From: JBASEY01 sp049652745
GTDB lineage: Bacteria > CSSED10-310
DNA: 64,000 nucleotides
Direction: 5' to 3'
Assembly: GCA_049652745.1 (NCBI GenBank)
Contig: JBASEY010000049.1
Location: 3,957 to 67,956, forward strand
This document shows, in pieces, positions 36,314-45,230 of this stretch (position 1 is the first letter of the stretch; each line of letters starts with the position of its first letter). The position numbers were made by a program, and so were the translations under genes. The notes under the pieces are model-generated. The model saw only the letters and a list, made by a program, of their open reading frames with translations, did no database searches and had not been told where the DNA came from.

Positions 36314-37794
36314 TGCGGGTTATTCTGGTCAATTCTCCCTGGGTTTGCAATGAGCGATATACAAGCGTCAAAGCAGGAGCGCGCTGGCCGCATGTTCGAT
36401 CCAGAAAAAAAACGCTTCCCTATTATCCGTATCCATTTGCGATGGCTTACGCAACAGCCAATCTTGTTCGCGCCGGCCATGATGCGGTGTTGCTGGATGC
36501 CGTAGCGTTGGAGATGACCACTGAAAAGGCCTTGAAAACCATTATCGACGATGAGCCGGATCTGGTGGTTTTGGAGACGTCGACGCCGTCGATTTATGTT
36601 GACCTTGAGTTTACTGAACATTTATCGGAAAAATTGGATGTCCCAATTGTTTTTTCAGGGCCTCATGCCACAGCGCTTCCCGATGAGGTTTTATCAAAAT
36701 CGAATGCGCTTGCAGTGCTCCGCGGTGAATATGACGAGACGATCGTGGACCTGGTTTCCACCTTGGAATCTCATAGAGACTTGAGCGGTGTTTCAGGCTT
36801 GTCATGGCGATCGAATGGAACGATAAAAAACAACCCTGATCGACCGCTGATTCAAAATTTGGATGATTTGCCGTATCCCGAACGCGATTCGCTGCTGATG
36901 GAAAAATATACTGACCCGGCTTGTAAAAAATTTCCCAATGTGAGTATTTTAACCAGCCGCGGCTGCCCTCATTCCTGCGTGTTTTGCCTGGAATCAACCG
37001 TTTTTTTTCATTCACCCTCATTTCGAAGACGTCGTCCGGAGTGTGTGGTCGATGAGATGCTGTACGTCAAAGAAAAATTCAACGCCCAAGAAATCTATTT
37101 TGACGATTCGTCGTTCACTGCCAGCCGAGATCATGCAAGGGCTGTTGCAGAAGAGATTTTAAAGCGCAATCTTAAAATACCATGGTCGGCAATGGCCGAT
37201 GCCAGGGTGGATGACGACACGCTGAAGTTGCTGAGACGGGCGAATTGCATCGGTTTGAAATTCGGTGTCGAAACAGCGGATAGAGAACGGATGGAGGCGA
37301 TACACAAAAATCTTGATTTGGATCATGTCAAACGTTTTGTTTCCACTTGTAAAAAATTGGGTATTGCGACCCACGGAACCTTCATGTTCGGTTTGCCGGG
37401 AGAAACCCGGGAATCGCTGCGTAAAACACTTGAATATGCGGAGCAGTTGCGATGTACAACCAGCCAGTTTTCCGTCGCGACGCCATTTCCCGGCACACCG
37501 TTTTACGATCAGGCGGTTCGGGAAGGATGGTTGATTACGGATGACTGGTCACGCTGGGATGGAGCCGGGTCGTCGGTATTGGCTTATCCGGATTGTTCAC
37601 AAGAAGATATACTCGAAGCGCTCGAGAAAGCCAGGAAAATGAAAATCCGGCTTCTGTTGAAAAATCCGCCGGTTTTGATGCAATACCTATGGAAATTGTA
37701 TAAAATTAAAGGTTTTAAAGGCTTGATGACGGATTTGACTGCAAAGACACGATATATGATCGAAAAAATCCCGGCTCGAAAGACGGACCCGTGA
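36313..37794 (+). CDS. B12-binding-domain radical SAM protein
   Basis: A 493-residue protein. The N-terminal cobalamin-binding-like domain opens VILVNSPW, followed by PYYPYPFAMAYATANL and VVLETSTPS, then a radical SAM core with RGCPHSCVFC (about 220) and GLPGETRES. A C-terminal helical region follows. The family methylates or rearranges substrates in lipid and glycan synthesis; the substrate is unknown. The ATG at 36313 overlaps the GT2 stop, and its own stop overlaps the methyltransferase start, so four genes are translationally coupled. Confidence 0.88.
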   Translation: MRVILVNSPWVCNERYTSVKAGARWPHVRSRKKTLPYYPYPFAMAYATANLVRAGHDAVLLDAVALEMTTEKALKTIIDDEPDLVVLETSTPSIYVDLEFTEHLSEKLDVPIVFSGPHATALPDEVLSKSNALAVLRGEYDETIVDLVSTLESHRDLSGVSGLSWRSNGTIKNNPDRPLIQNLDDLPYPERDSLLMEKYTDPACKKFPNVSILTSRGCPHSCVFCLESTVFFHSPSFRRRRPECVVDEMLYVKEKFNAQEIYFDDSSFTASRDHARAVAEEILKRNLKIPWSAMADARVDDDTLKLLRRANCIGLKFGVETADRERMEAIHKNLDLDHVKRFVSTCKKLGIATHGTFMFGLPGETRESLRKTLEYAEQLRCTTSQFSVATPFPGTPFYDQAVREGWLITDDWSRWDGAGSSVLAYPDCSQEDILEALEKARKMKIRLLLKNPPVLMQYLWKLYKIKGFKGLMTDLTAKTRYMIEKIPARKTDP

Positions 37795-38492
37795 TGGAAT
37801 ATCGTCCCGAGATAACCTGGAAAGCACAGGAATATATCCGCACACACGGATTGGCGCCGACTCATAAACGCATAGTCGAAATCACCGGCAAGAACCGCGT
37901 CGTGCTCGATGTCGGCTGTGCCTGGGGATACTTGGGGGAGGCTTTGAGCACCAATGGATGTCGAGTCATTGGTATTGAAAAGGATGCCGCCGCCGCTGAA
38001 CAAGCTCGAGAAGCTTGTGAAAAGGTCCTTGTCGGCGACGTGGATGATCCCAGAGTATTATCTTCGGCCGGCAAGGATTTCGATGTAATAATATGTGCGG
38101 ATGTTCTGGAACATCTTGTCGATCCATGGACAGCCTTGAAAACCTTAAAAAATCTTCTAGGGCCGGAAGGCGAACTCATTGTATCCATTCCCAATATCGC
38201 TTATTGGCAAATGAGACTGCATCTTTTAAAGGGACGGTTCGATTACACCGATACCGGCCTCCTGGACAGGACTCATCTTCGGTTTTTCACAATCGATACA
38301 TTCAAGCAAATGCTTCGTGAATGCGGATTGAAGATAACCGAAAGAATCATCAACGATGCCGGGCTTCCTGGTTTTCCCAGACCGAAAGATTGGAGCAGGC
38401 TGCCGTCTTGGGTAAGACAGATGGTGACCTGGTTTCCCAATTTATGTGTTTTTCATGCCATCTATCGGTTGAAACCTGAAAGAGATGCTTGA
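37794..38492 (+). CDS. Class I SAM-dependent methyltransferase
   Basis: A 232-residue enzyme with the motif I loop VLDVGCAWGYLGEAL (about 37) and DVIICADVLEH (about 99), a typical Rossmann methyltransferase of Methyltransf_11/23 type. The substrate is probably a glycan or its carrier, inferred from neighbours only. It is coupled to the next methyltransferase by a TGATG overlap. Confidence 0.85.
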   Translation: MEYRPEITWKAQEYIRTHGLAPTHKRIVEITGKNRVVLDVGCAWGYLGEALSTNGCRVIGIEKDAAAAEQAREACEKVLVGDVDDPRVLSSAGKDFDVIICADVLEHLVDPWTALKTLKNLLGPEGELIVSIPNIAYWQMRLHLLKGRFDYTDTGLLDRTHLRFFTIDTFKQMLRECGLKITERIINDAGLPGFPRPKDWSRLPSWVRQMVTWFPNLCVFHAIYRLKPERDA

Positions 38493-39247
38493 TGGACAGG
38501 CTTCGCCGGATTTTGATGCAAATACTTCCCCGTGGCTGGTGGGATCGAATCGACCTGGAAAACGCCGGAATCCGTGATTTCGTACGCAAAGCCGCTGGGC
38601 AGGTCGCTCCTGATGAACGCCTGCTGGATGCAGGCGCCGGCCAATGCCTCTATAAAAACTTTTTTCGGCATGCTCGTTATATCGCTGTGGATTTTGGGTG
38701 TGGAGAGAACAAATGGGACTATTCCGGCCTGGATGTGCTGGGACGATTGGAAAACCTGCCTTTCCAGGATGCCGTCTTCGATGCCGTTCTGTGTACGCAG
38801 GTCCTCGAGCATGTTCCTGAGCCGGAAAAGATTTTGCGGGAGCTTCACAGGGTGACGCGGTCGGGCGGCAGGCTATATTTAACGGCGCCTCAGGGTTTTG
38901 GTGAGCATCAGGCGCCGCACGACTATTTCCGTTTTACACGTTATGGGTTGCGGCACATCCTTGAAAAAGCAGGCTGGTCCGTCGTCTCGATCGAACCCCG
39001 CGGCGGCTTTTTCCGATATATCGCTGTGATGATGATGTGGTTTTATATCTATTTTTTCCCTGAATCGCGACCCAAATGGCTCAAGATTGTGTTGGCTCCG
39101 CTCCAATTGCTTGTCGCAGTGGGGTTGATCGTTGTCGGTGTTCCCATCGTGCAGGCTCTGGACGGGTTGGACCATGAAAAATGTATCACGCTGGGCTATG
39201 CAGTGGAATGTTTTCGAGAGAAGGAAACGGAAAGCGATGATCGATAA
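38492..39247 (+). CDS. Class I SAM-dependent methyltransferase with C-terminal membrane segment
   Basis: A 251-residue protein. RLLDAGAGQCLYKNFF (about 42) and DAVLCTQVLEHVPEP (about 92) give the methyltransferase core. A hydrophobic stretch at about 170-192 and another at about 205-225 suggest membrane contact. It probably modifies a lipid-linked sugar. It is the last gene of the coupled block; the next gene is 120 bases away. Confidence 0.8.
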   Translation: MDRLRRILMQILPRGWWDRIDLENAGIRDFVRKAAGQVAPDERLLDAGAGQCLYKNFFRHARYIAVDFGCGENKWDYSGLDVLGRLENLPFQDAVFDAVLCTQVLEHVPEPEKILRELHRVTRSGGRLYLTAPQGFGEHQAPHDYFRFTRYGLRHILEKAGWSVVSIEPRGGFFRYIAVMMMWFYIYFFPESRPKWLKIVLAPLQLLVAVGLIVVGVPIVQALDGLDHEKCITLGYAVECFREKETESDDR

Positions 39248-39366
39248 GAAATGTCTCCATAAAAGTGATATTATGCGCCGATTGATTTTGACGAATGTTG
39301 AAATGCGATTAAGAGAATGCAGATTGGTAAAATTCTTTCATCCGATGTGGGAGTGAGGTTGAGAGT

Positions 39367-39843
39367 ATGCTGGCCGACAGCGATCTTTCGTCCGATATGG
39401 GATGCCGATCTTCGGGGCTGATGACCCGCTATGGTTGTTTTTTACAGGAATGGCTGTTGAGTATTCCGTTGTTTATCGGCTGGTTTTTCTCACTGCACGG
39501 TACTGTTTCCGGCCTTGTTTTTCCGGCAGGCTGGTTTGTCATGGGCTCGGCAACCGGCATAACCTGTCATCTGGGGTGCCTGGCTCGGCGTGAATGCGGA
39601 GATTTAAGGTTTGTCTGCTTATCGCTCTATAAAAAATACCCGGTGTGGTTAAACTGGGTTTTAGCGTTGGTTTGTATCGGAGTTTTGCTTAAGCCATTTT
39701 TTGCGCTCAGCGTTTATCTCGCTGCCGGTTTGGCTTTTTATCGAGGTTATGCTTTCAGAGGAATGGAAAAAAAGGGGTTGGGAGCGCTGTTTCTGGATAT
39801 GTCGATTCGGATAGCTGGTGGAATTGTGCTTGGAAGGATATAG
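39367..39843 (+). CDS. Polytopic membrane protein, unknown
   Basis: A 158-residue protein with about four hydrophobic segments (near 30-50, 55-72, 98-118 and 122-138) and a short polar N-terminus. It matches no family that I recognise. GAGG lies about eight bases before the ATG. Five bases separate it from the next, larger membrane protein, so the two probably act together. Confidence 0.55.
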   Translation: MLADSDLSSDMGCRSSGLMTRYGCFLQEWLLSIPLFIGWFFSLHGTVSGLVFPAGWFVMGSATGITCHLGCLARRECGDLRFVCLSLYKKYPVWLNWVLALVCIGVLLKPFFALSVYLAAGLAFYRGYAFRGMEKKGLGALFLDMSIRIAGGIVLGRI

Positions 39844-39847
39844 CTCG

Positions 39848-41989
39848 ATGCAGCCCAGGTTTGTTTCCAGAAATCCAACCGCTTTTCCTGCCGTTATCTT
39901 GTTTTCGATTGTAATTGTTTCGTGGTTCGTTCAAACGACGTTTCCCGTTCAAAGTTTTGATTTTTATTATCATTTAGCCACAGGCCGATGGATTGTCGAC
40001 CACGCATCGATACCATTCCACGATGTTTTTTCATCGACAGCGCCGGGAACGCGCTGGGTCACCCATGAGTGGGCAACGCAGGTTGCTCTGTATCTGGCGT
40101 ATCTTTTATTTGGTATCGACGGTCTTGTTTTGTTGAAAGCCGCTTGGCTGTCGGCGGCGGCGGCTCTGTTGTGCCTGCTGGGCGGCAAACTGCAATCCCC
40201 GGCTTGGTGGACGGCGCTTCTAGTGTCTGCTGCAGCGCCATGCATCGCTTTTCGCGCTTTTTTGCGTCCGCATGTCCTGTCCTATGGCCTGATGATTATT
40301 CTCCTGACAATGCTTTATGGAAACGTTCCAGCCAAAAAACGCTCGCGAATCATCTCCCTTGGAGTCCTGTTTTTCATTTGGGGCAATTGCCATTCAGCCT
40401 TTGTTTTTGGGATTTTTATCCTGAGTGTTTATGAATGCAGTTCACTGCTCAGTGATCGGTCTCATTTTCGCCAAAATGTTCGAGACAGCCTATCGACAGT
40501 TGGTGTCGCATCGGGGGCCTCCATGCTGAATCCGAATACCTGGCGGTCTTTTATGTATCCCTTTAAATTCATAAAGCATTCCGAGTTGTTCGGTCTGGTG
40601 GCTGAATTGCGCCCGATCACGACTGCGGAATTCAGAGGGGCGTGGTTCATCCCGATTTTTTACGTCTTGATGATTGCGGCCGCCCTGGTTTTTCTGATCC
40701 GCATACGGCATGGTTCATATCGGGAACTGGTATATCTGGTAGTATTCGGCTACATGGCAATTAACAGCATTCGAAATTTGCCCAATGCGGTATTGGTTGT
40801 TTTACCCGGCTTATTTTTACACGGTGGAGCCTTGCTGGGGCGGATAACGGATCGGCTCAGCGGGAAGCGCATCGGGTTGGCGGCAGCGGCCGCCGCGGTC
40901 GCTTTGGCGCCGATCTTTATGATCTACACGGCTCTTTCTCGAGGAATTCCCACAGAGCGGCTTGGCCGCAGGCAGGTAGGCTTGGGTATTCGGGAGATGA
41001 ATTACCCTCTGGGCTCTGTCGATTATTTAAAGAAAAATTCCATAAACGGTCATTATTTCAACACGTTCGCTTTTGGAGGCTACCTGTTATGGGCTCTTTA
41101 TCCTGAGCCTTCCGTATTCATCGATGGGCGTCTTTTCGTTTTTTACGGTCCTGTCATGAAAGCATACCGTGATGTGATCGATGGTGGGCTGTCTTTGGAT
41201 GAGTTACACAGGCGTTATGGTGTGACGCATCTTGTGCTGGCCTATCCGGAATCGTCGGAAGGAATGAGAGAGGGATTATATACATCATTGCTGAAAAGCT
41301 CCGACTGGAGACCGGTTTATTGGGATGACAATTCCATGGTTTTTTTACTTCAAAATTCTGAAAATGCTGCGCTTGTAAGCAGAGATGCCTACAAGGTGGT
41401 TCATCCATTGCATAGAACGATTGAACAGATCGATGCCATGCTGAAATCGAACCCGGAAGCAGCCTATCAAGAAGCTGTCAGAGCCCACCGCTTTTATCCG
41501 CGTAACACCGGCGCCGCGGTCATTTTGGGTCGTTATTGCCAAAACTATGAGCATTCATATCTCAAAGCGGTTGAATACTATGATCTGGTTTTGAACAAAC
41601 ACCCAGACAACAAACAGATACGGATTCAAAAGGCAAGAGCTTTGATGGATTACGGCTTGTTTTCAGAAGCCGAAGCGGAATGGCGAAGCGCCGTCGATCC
41701 CAAGAGGTTTGATGGATTTATCATGATGAATATCGGTATATGTCTTCATCGTCAGGGTAAGCCTGATAAAGCCATCGAGTATTATAACCTGGTCGATAAG
41801 TCAGGATATCGCTCTGCCGAGCTAATGAACGGATTTGGTATTTATCATATCGAAAAAGGTAATATTCAGCAGGCGATGTCATATTGGAGAAAAGGGTTGG
41901 AGTTGGAACCTGAGCACAAGCAGATGCAGCGCAATTTGCTTAGGGCGGAACGGATGTTGGAACGGAGCATGCAGGAAGGGGATGAATGA
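39848..41989 (+). CDS. Polytopic membrane protein with C-terminal TPR, GT-C-like
   Basis: A 713-residue protein. Residues 10-390 hold about ten membrane helices. The first loop carries DFYYHLATGRWIVDH and VTHEWATQVALYL, a pattern shared by uncharacterised GT-C-like membrane proteins in which a conserved Asp and His sit outside the membrane. An external domain (about 400-530) includes FIDGRLFVFYG. About four TPR helices (about 540-690) end the protein. It may transfer a sugar from a lipid carrier, but the substrate is unknown. The stop overlaps the next gene by four bases. Confidence 0.65.
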   Translation: MQPRFVSRNPTAFPAVILFSIVIVSWFVQTTFPVQSFDFYYHLATGRWIVDHASIPFHDVFSSTAPGTRWVTHEWATQVALYLAYLLFGIDGLVLLKAAWLSAAAALLCLLGGKLQSPAWWTALLVSAAAPCIAFRAFLRPHVLSYGLMIILLTMLYGNVPAKKRSRIISLGVLFFIWGNCHSAFVFGIFILSVYECSSLLSDRSHFRQNVRDSLSTVGVASGASMLNPNTWRSFMYPFKFIKHSELFGLVAELRPITTAEFRGAWFIPIFYVLMIAAALVFLIRIRHGSYRELVYLVVFGYMAINSIRNLPNAVLVVLPGLFLHGGALLGRITDRLSGKRIGLAAAAAAVALAPIFMIYTALSRGIPTERLGRRQVGLGIREMNYPLGSVDYLKKNSINGHYFNTFAFGGYLLWALYPEPSVFIDGRLFVFYGPVMKAYRDVIDGGLSLDELHRRYGVTHLVLAYPESSEGMREGLYTSLLKSSDWRPVYWDDNSMVFLLQNSENAALVSRDAYKVVHPLHRTIEQIDAMLKSNPEAAYQEAVRAHRFYPRNTGAAVILGRYCQNYEHSYLKAVEYYDLVLNKHPDNKQIRIQKARALMDYGLFSEAEAEWRSAVDPKRFDGFIMMNIGICLHRQGKPDKAIEYYNLVDKSGYRSAELMNGFGIYHIEKGNIQQAMSYWRKGLELEPEHKQMQRNLLRAERMLERSMQEGDE

Positions 41990-42561
41990 TGGACTCGGTG
42001 CTGAGTTGGGAAGTCTTGCGGTTGGGTATGATGGTCTTTTTTGCTCGGGTTATCGATGTATCTGTCGGAACTGTAAGAACGATCAGTACCGTTCATGGCC
42101 GGATGAAAACCGCTTTTATTCTGGGCGCTGTGGAAGTGAGTGTCTGGATAGTGGTAGTATCAAAGTTGATTGAGAAAATATCCGACCAACCGATTTTGGT
42201 TGTTTTTTATGCGTTGGGGTTTTCGACAGGCAATGTTGTTGGTATTCTACTGGAGAGACGGATCGCGTTTGGTTATGCAGGTTTGAGAATTTTTTGCAGA
42301 AAAAAAGGCAAGGAAATGGCTGAAGCGCTTCGAAAAGCGGGATTTGCTGTAACAACCTTTCTGGGTCAGGGAAAATCAGGCCCTGTCCTTGAAATATATA
42401 CGGTATGTAAACGCAGGCAATTGAAGGATATTCTGGAAATTTCCCAAGAAATCGAACCGGATGCTTTTTTCACTTCAGAGCATGTCGGTACGGTGCGGCA
42501 AATGGTAAAAACGCTGGAAAAACAACGAACCAGTTGGTGTGATTTTTTAAAAAGGAAGTAG
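41986..42561 (+). CDS. DUF2179/UPF0316-type membrane protein
   Basis: A 191-residue protein. Three N-terminal membrane helices (about 12-30, 40-60 and 67-85; motif ARVIDVSVGTVRTI) precede a cytoplasmic domain with FCRKKGKEMAEALRKAGFAVTTFLGQGKSG, the DUF2179-like nucleotide-ligand fold seen in YebE/YitT relatives. Function is not established. ATG overlaps the previous stop (ATGA), and a second ATG three bases later is equally possible. Confidence 0.8.
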   Translation: MMDSVLSWEVLRLGMMVFFARVIDVSVGTVRTISTVHGRMKTAFILGAVEVSVWIVVVSKLIEKISDQPILVVFYALGFSTGNVVGILLERRIAFGYAGLRIFCRKKGKEMAEALRKAGFAVTTFLGQGKSGPVLEIYTVCKRRQLKDILEISQEIEPDAFFTSEHVGTVRQMVKTLEKQRTSWCDFLKRK

Positions 42562-42621
42562 CTGTCAAGGGATGGTTTGAGAATTGACAGAGGAGAAACT
42601 CATTTACTAGGAGGTTATAAA

Positions 42622-43329
42622 ATGAAGTTACAGAGAAAGATGATATGTTTTCTGTTGGTGATGGTCGTTTTTGTTTCTGTTCATCGGGTGGAGGGGAAAA
42701 AAGGTTCCGAGTTGATGGAAATATCGGAGTTTGCCGGGGCCGATCCCGAAGCGAGGCTGGACTGGGTCAATAAAAAACTTGAAAGCAAAGAATTTACTTC
42801 AAGTGATATCAGTTCGGATTTGATGACTCGATTGATAATGGATGTGCTGGTCAAGCAGGCGACAGCGAAGGATCAGATGACGAAGTATGGAGAAATCCGC
42901 GGCAAATACACAAAGCTCGTTTCGACATACGAGTTGGAGAAATATCTTGCCATGCAATATCTCGCCACTGTCCCGGAAGCTATGAACGCCGATGCCGAAG
43001 GAAAATGTAAAATAATTCACGGGCTGCACACGAGGGGTGTGTTGTCCTGGCCGGGCATAGCGGATGTGTTGACAGGGATGATGGTCTATCATTTGGCGAC
43101 GGATAAAAAATATCAAGACATGACATCCATGCAAAAAATTGATTATTTGACCAGTTTGGAAGGTTTGAAAGTGGTGTCGAACATGACGTCGTCGCAATTT
43201 TCCAAGTGTGTTGCGGCTGAGTTGATTTCGGGGACCCCGAAAGATAAACAGCCGGAATTGATAAACGAAATTAACGCTATGTCTGATTTCTTCACCAAGT
43301 CATCGGTTCAAAAAGGATATCTCGACTGA
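42622..43329 (+). CDS. Exported protein, unknown
   Basis: A 235-residue protein with an N-terminal signal peptide (basic MKLQRKM, hydrophobic ICFLLVMVVFVSV) and a mature part rich in Lys, Glu and Met with predicted helices only. It is not recognised. An AGGAGG site lies just upstream of the ATG at 42622; the longer in-frame reading from 42577 is unlikely. A composition of short amphipathic helices suggests a soluble periplasmic protein. Confidence 0.65.
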   Translation: MKLQRKMICFLLVMVVFVSVHRVEGKKGSELMEISEFAGADPEARLDWVNKKLESKEFTSSDISSDLMTRLIMDVLVKQATAKDQMTKYGEIRGKYTKLVSTYELEKYLAMQYLATVPEAMNADAEGKCKIIHGLHTRGVLSWPGIADVLTGMMVYHLATDKKYQDMTSMQKIDYLTSLEGLKVVSNMTSSQFSKCVAAELISGTPKDKQPELINEINAMSDFFTKSSVQKGYLD

Positions 43330-43353
43330 AAAGACATCGGCGGTGGTATTCAT

Positions 43354-43381
43354 TTGACAAGACGATTGACTTGGATAAAAC
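43354..43381 (+). promoter_or_regulatory. Possible promoter before the DUF1579-like gene
   Basis: TTGACA at 43354-43359, a 16-base spacer, then TAAAAC at 43376-43381. The -35 element matches the sigma-70 consensus fully; the -10 element matches only four of six bases. Confidence 0.3.
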
Positions 43382-43453
43382 TTGTGGCGATAGTTTGTGG
43401 TATCAGGCAGCCGTTATGGCGCTGAGAACAGACATCGATGTGGGGGAGGAGAC

Positions 43454-43915
43454 ATGAACACTTTACTGAGCAGGTCTAAAGGCAAATGGACTGGCGTGAA
43501 AAAACTGTGGCTGGCGCCAGGGAAATCCGTATGTGAAAGCGATATCTCGGCAGAAGTCAATGAAACGGCGATGGGTCGCAGCGCTGTAATCGAATATTCA
43601 TGGTCTTTGGAGGGGGAGCGCCAGGAGGGGCACTTGTTGCTGGCAACAGATTATGGAAAAGGAAACGTTCAGGCTGCCTGGGTCGATTCCTTCCACAAAT
43701 CGACCGGCATCATGGTTTTAAAAGGGCAGTTCACCTCACCTGACACCATCGATCTGACGAGTCAGTATTCGACGGCGTCGGCGCCCGGGTGGGGATGGCG
43801 AATGGTTATTCGAGCTCCGGATGATCATCACCTGGAATTGATCAACTATAATGTGACGCCCGAAGGCGAAGAACTCTTGACGATCGAAGTCAAGTTAAAA
43901 CGAGCGAAGGCCTGA
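43454..43915 (+). CDS. DUF1579-like protein
   Basis: A 153-residue protein with a small beta-barrel fold pattern: GKWTGVKKLWLAPGK, EYSWSLEGERQEGHLLL and IRAPDDHHLELINYN resemble the DUF1579 (lipocalin-like) layout. No signal peptide is seen, so it is probably cytoplasmic. The ATG at 43454 follows GGGGGAGGAG, a strong site; a longer in-frame reading from 43397 lacks one. Function is unknown. Confidence 0.6.
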   Translation: MNTLLSRSKGKWTGVKKLWLAPGKSVCESDISAEVNETAMGRSAVIEYSWSLEGERQEGHLLLATDYGKGNVQAAWVDSFHKSTGIMVLKGQFTSPDTIDLTSQYSTASAPGWGWRMVIRAPDDHHLELINYNVTPEGEELLTIEVKLKRAKA

Positions 43916-43922
43916 CCAAGAT

Positions 43923-44867
43923 ATGCCTGAAAAAATGAATCGGACAAATAATTACATCCTGCCGCATGGTAAAACTCATTCGATTTGTAAGTTTCTTGTT
44001 TTGACGGCGTTAATCGCGCTTGTTTCCAAATCGAGTGTTTTTGCAACCATTTACCCGACAAATTTAAAGTATTTTAAACTTGTCCAGACTCCTGCTTTTG
44101 AAGGAGATCAAATACTTTTCATAAAATTGGATCGTGAGATTTACAAGTATTCCGGGCCGGATTTCAATGATGTCCGTGTGTTTGACGCAAAGGACAAGGA
44201 TATTGAAAGAATCATCAGGCGGATGGATGAAATCGGCGGGTTTGTTCCGGTGCCTGAATACAAGATTTCACTGGATCAGGAAAACAAGGCGACGATCATC
44301 GCGATTCATACCGACAAAGAACCGGTGACGGCGTTTCGACTGGATATCGACCCCCCAGTTTTCGAAAAAAAAGTGACGGTCCAAAAAGTCATGGATGGGG
44401 AGACGGTCGATATCGTTCAAAAGCTCATCCAAACCCAAGTACAAGATGATGCAGCAGCTCAAAATATGACGATCTCTTTTGATGAAACTCGAAACCAGGA
44501 ATATCGGATAGTAATCGACGACAGTGATTCCGAACCATTGAAAATTGTTGCTGTATTTTTTTCTGTGCCGGAATATCGTCTATATTTTCAAGCGCAGGGA
44601 AACGTGTCCTATCAATTATATTGGGGTGAACCAAAAGTTGAGCCGCCGGTCCAGGATGCTTCCTTTTTGAAACAGGCTCTGGAGAGGGATGTTTCGGTTA
44701 AACAGGCTCGAGTCGGTCGCGGTTTTGCCAATCCCCGGTATGGTTCGCCCCGGAGCGATGGTCGGTCGGGTGACAGCGGGTATTCATGGGCTTTGTTTCC
44801 GATAATTGCGGTGATTTTGGCTGTATCGGGATTGGCATTTACCAAATTGGGCAAGCGAAAAGAATAA
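43923..44867 (+). CDS. Exported protein with C-terminal anchor, DUF3999-like
   Basis: A 314-residue protein with an N-terminal signal (LVLTALIALVSKSSVFA) and a beta-sandwich-rich region (KYFKLVQTPAFEGDQILFI). The 'DVRVF' strand-turn pattern recalls DUF3999. A C-terminal single membrane helix (about 290-308, FPIIAVILAVSGLAF) is followed by a short basic tail (KRKE). It would be an inner-membrane protein facing the periplasm. It starts eight bases after the previous gene. Confidence 0.65.
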   Translation: MPEKMNRTNNYILPHGKTHSICKFLVLTALIALVSKSSVFATIYPTNLKYFKLVQTPAFEGDQILFIKLDREIYKYSGPDFNDVRVFDAKDKDIERIIRRMDEIGGFVPVPEYKISLDQENKATIIAIHTDKEPVTAFRLDIDPPVFEKKVTVQKVMDGETVDIVQKLIQTQVQDDAAAQNMTISFDETRNQEYRIVIDDSDSEPLKIVAVFFSVPEYRLYFQAQGNVSYQLYWGEPKVEPPVQDASFLKQALERDVSVKQARVGRGFANPRYGSPRSDGRSGDSGYSWALFPIIAVILAVSGLAFTKLGKRKE

Positions 44868-44985
44868 TGCGGACAGGTTTTTCAGGGTTATACAGCCGGT
44901 GGCATAAAAAAAACACGGATTGTCTTGACATGATCGATTTGCACGTGTATCTATTTGCTTCGGTCGGCCTGCTGACTGATGATGA

Positions 44986-45057
44986 AGGCGCGTAGCTCAG
45001 TGGGAGAGCACTTCTCTGACGCGGAAGGGGCCAGGGGTTCGACCCCCCTCGCGCCTA
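44986..45057 (+). tRNA. tRNA-Val (GAC)
   Basis: A 72-base cloverleaf with no encoded CCA. The acceptor arms AGGCGCG/CGCGCCT pair fully with A73. The D arm is GCTC-AGTGGGA-GAGC, the anticodon arm CTTCT-CTGACGC-GGAAG with anticodon GAC (valine, GUC/GUU), and the T arm AGGGG-TTCGACC-CCCCT. G at position 37 is less usual for Val. It sits between the DUF3999-like gene and the thrS operon. Confidence 0.88.
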
Positions 45058-45070
45058 TAATGAAGGTAAA

Positions 45071-45099
45071 CAATAACCCGGGGGATACCCGGGTTATTG
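45071..45099. other. Perfect 12-pair inverted repeat upstream of thrS
   Basis: Arms CAATAACCCGGG and CCCGGGTTATTG surround a five-base loop, GGATA. It lies 14 bases after tRNA-Val and 130 bases before the thrS start. No T-run follows, so it may be an RNA processing or stability structure, or part of a leader, rather than an intrinsic terminator. Confidence 0.6.
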
Positions 45100-45230
45100 A
45101 TCATCCGATAAAAAAGCCCTTTGAATGGGGAAAATCGAAAGCCGGCTGATGGATGTGAAAGCCTGCCGACGCTAATGGAGAGTGTAATCTTTTTTTTAAA
45201 AAACGTTATTCGTTTGAACAGGAGTGACTC

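Noticed and set aside
39248..39366. 27-codon frame in the gap after the second methyltransferase
   Set aside because: No ribosome-binding site, no motif and too short to support.
45100..45230. T-box or known riboswitch in the thrS leader
   Set aside because: No T-box core motif (such as GGTGGAACCGCG) and no match to riboswitch cores that I can recall.
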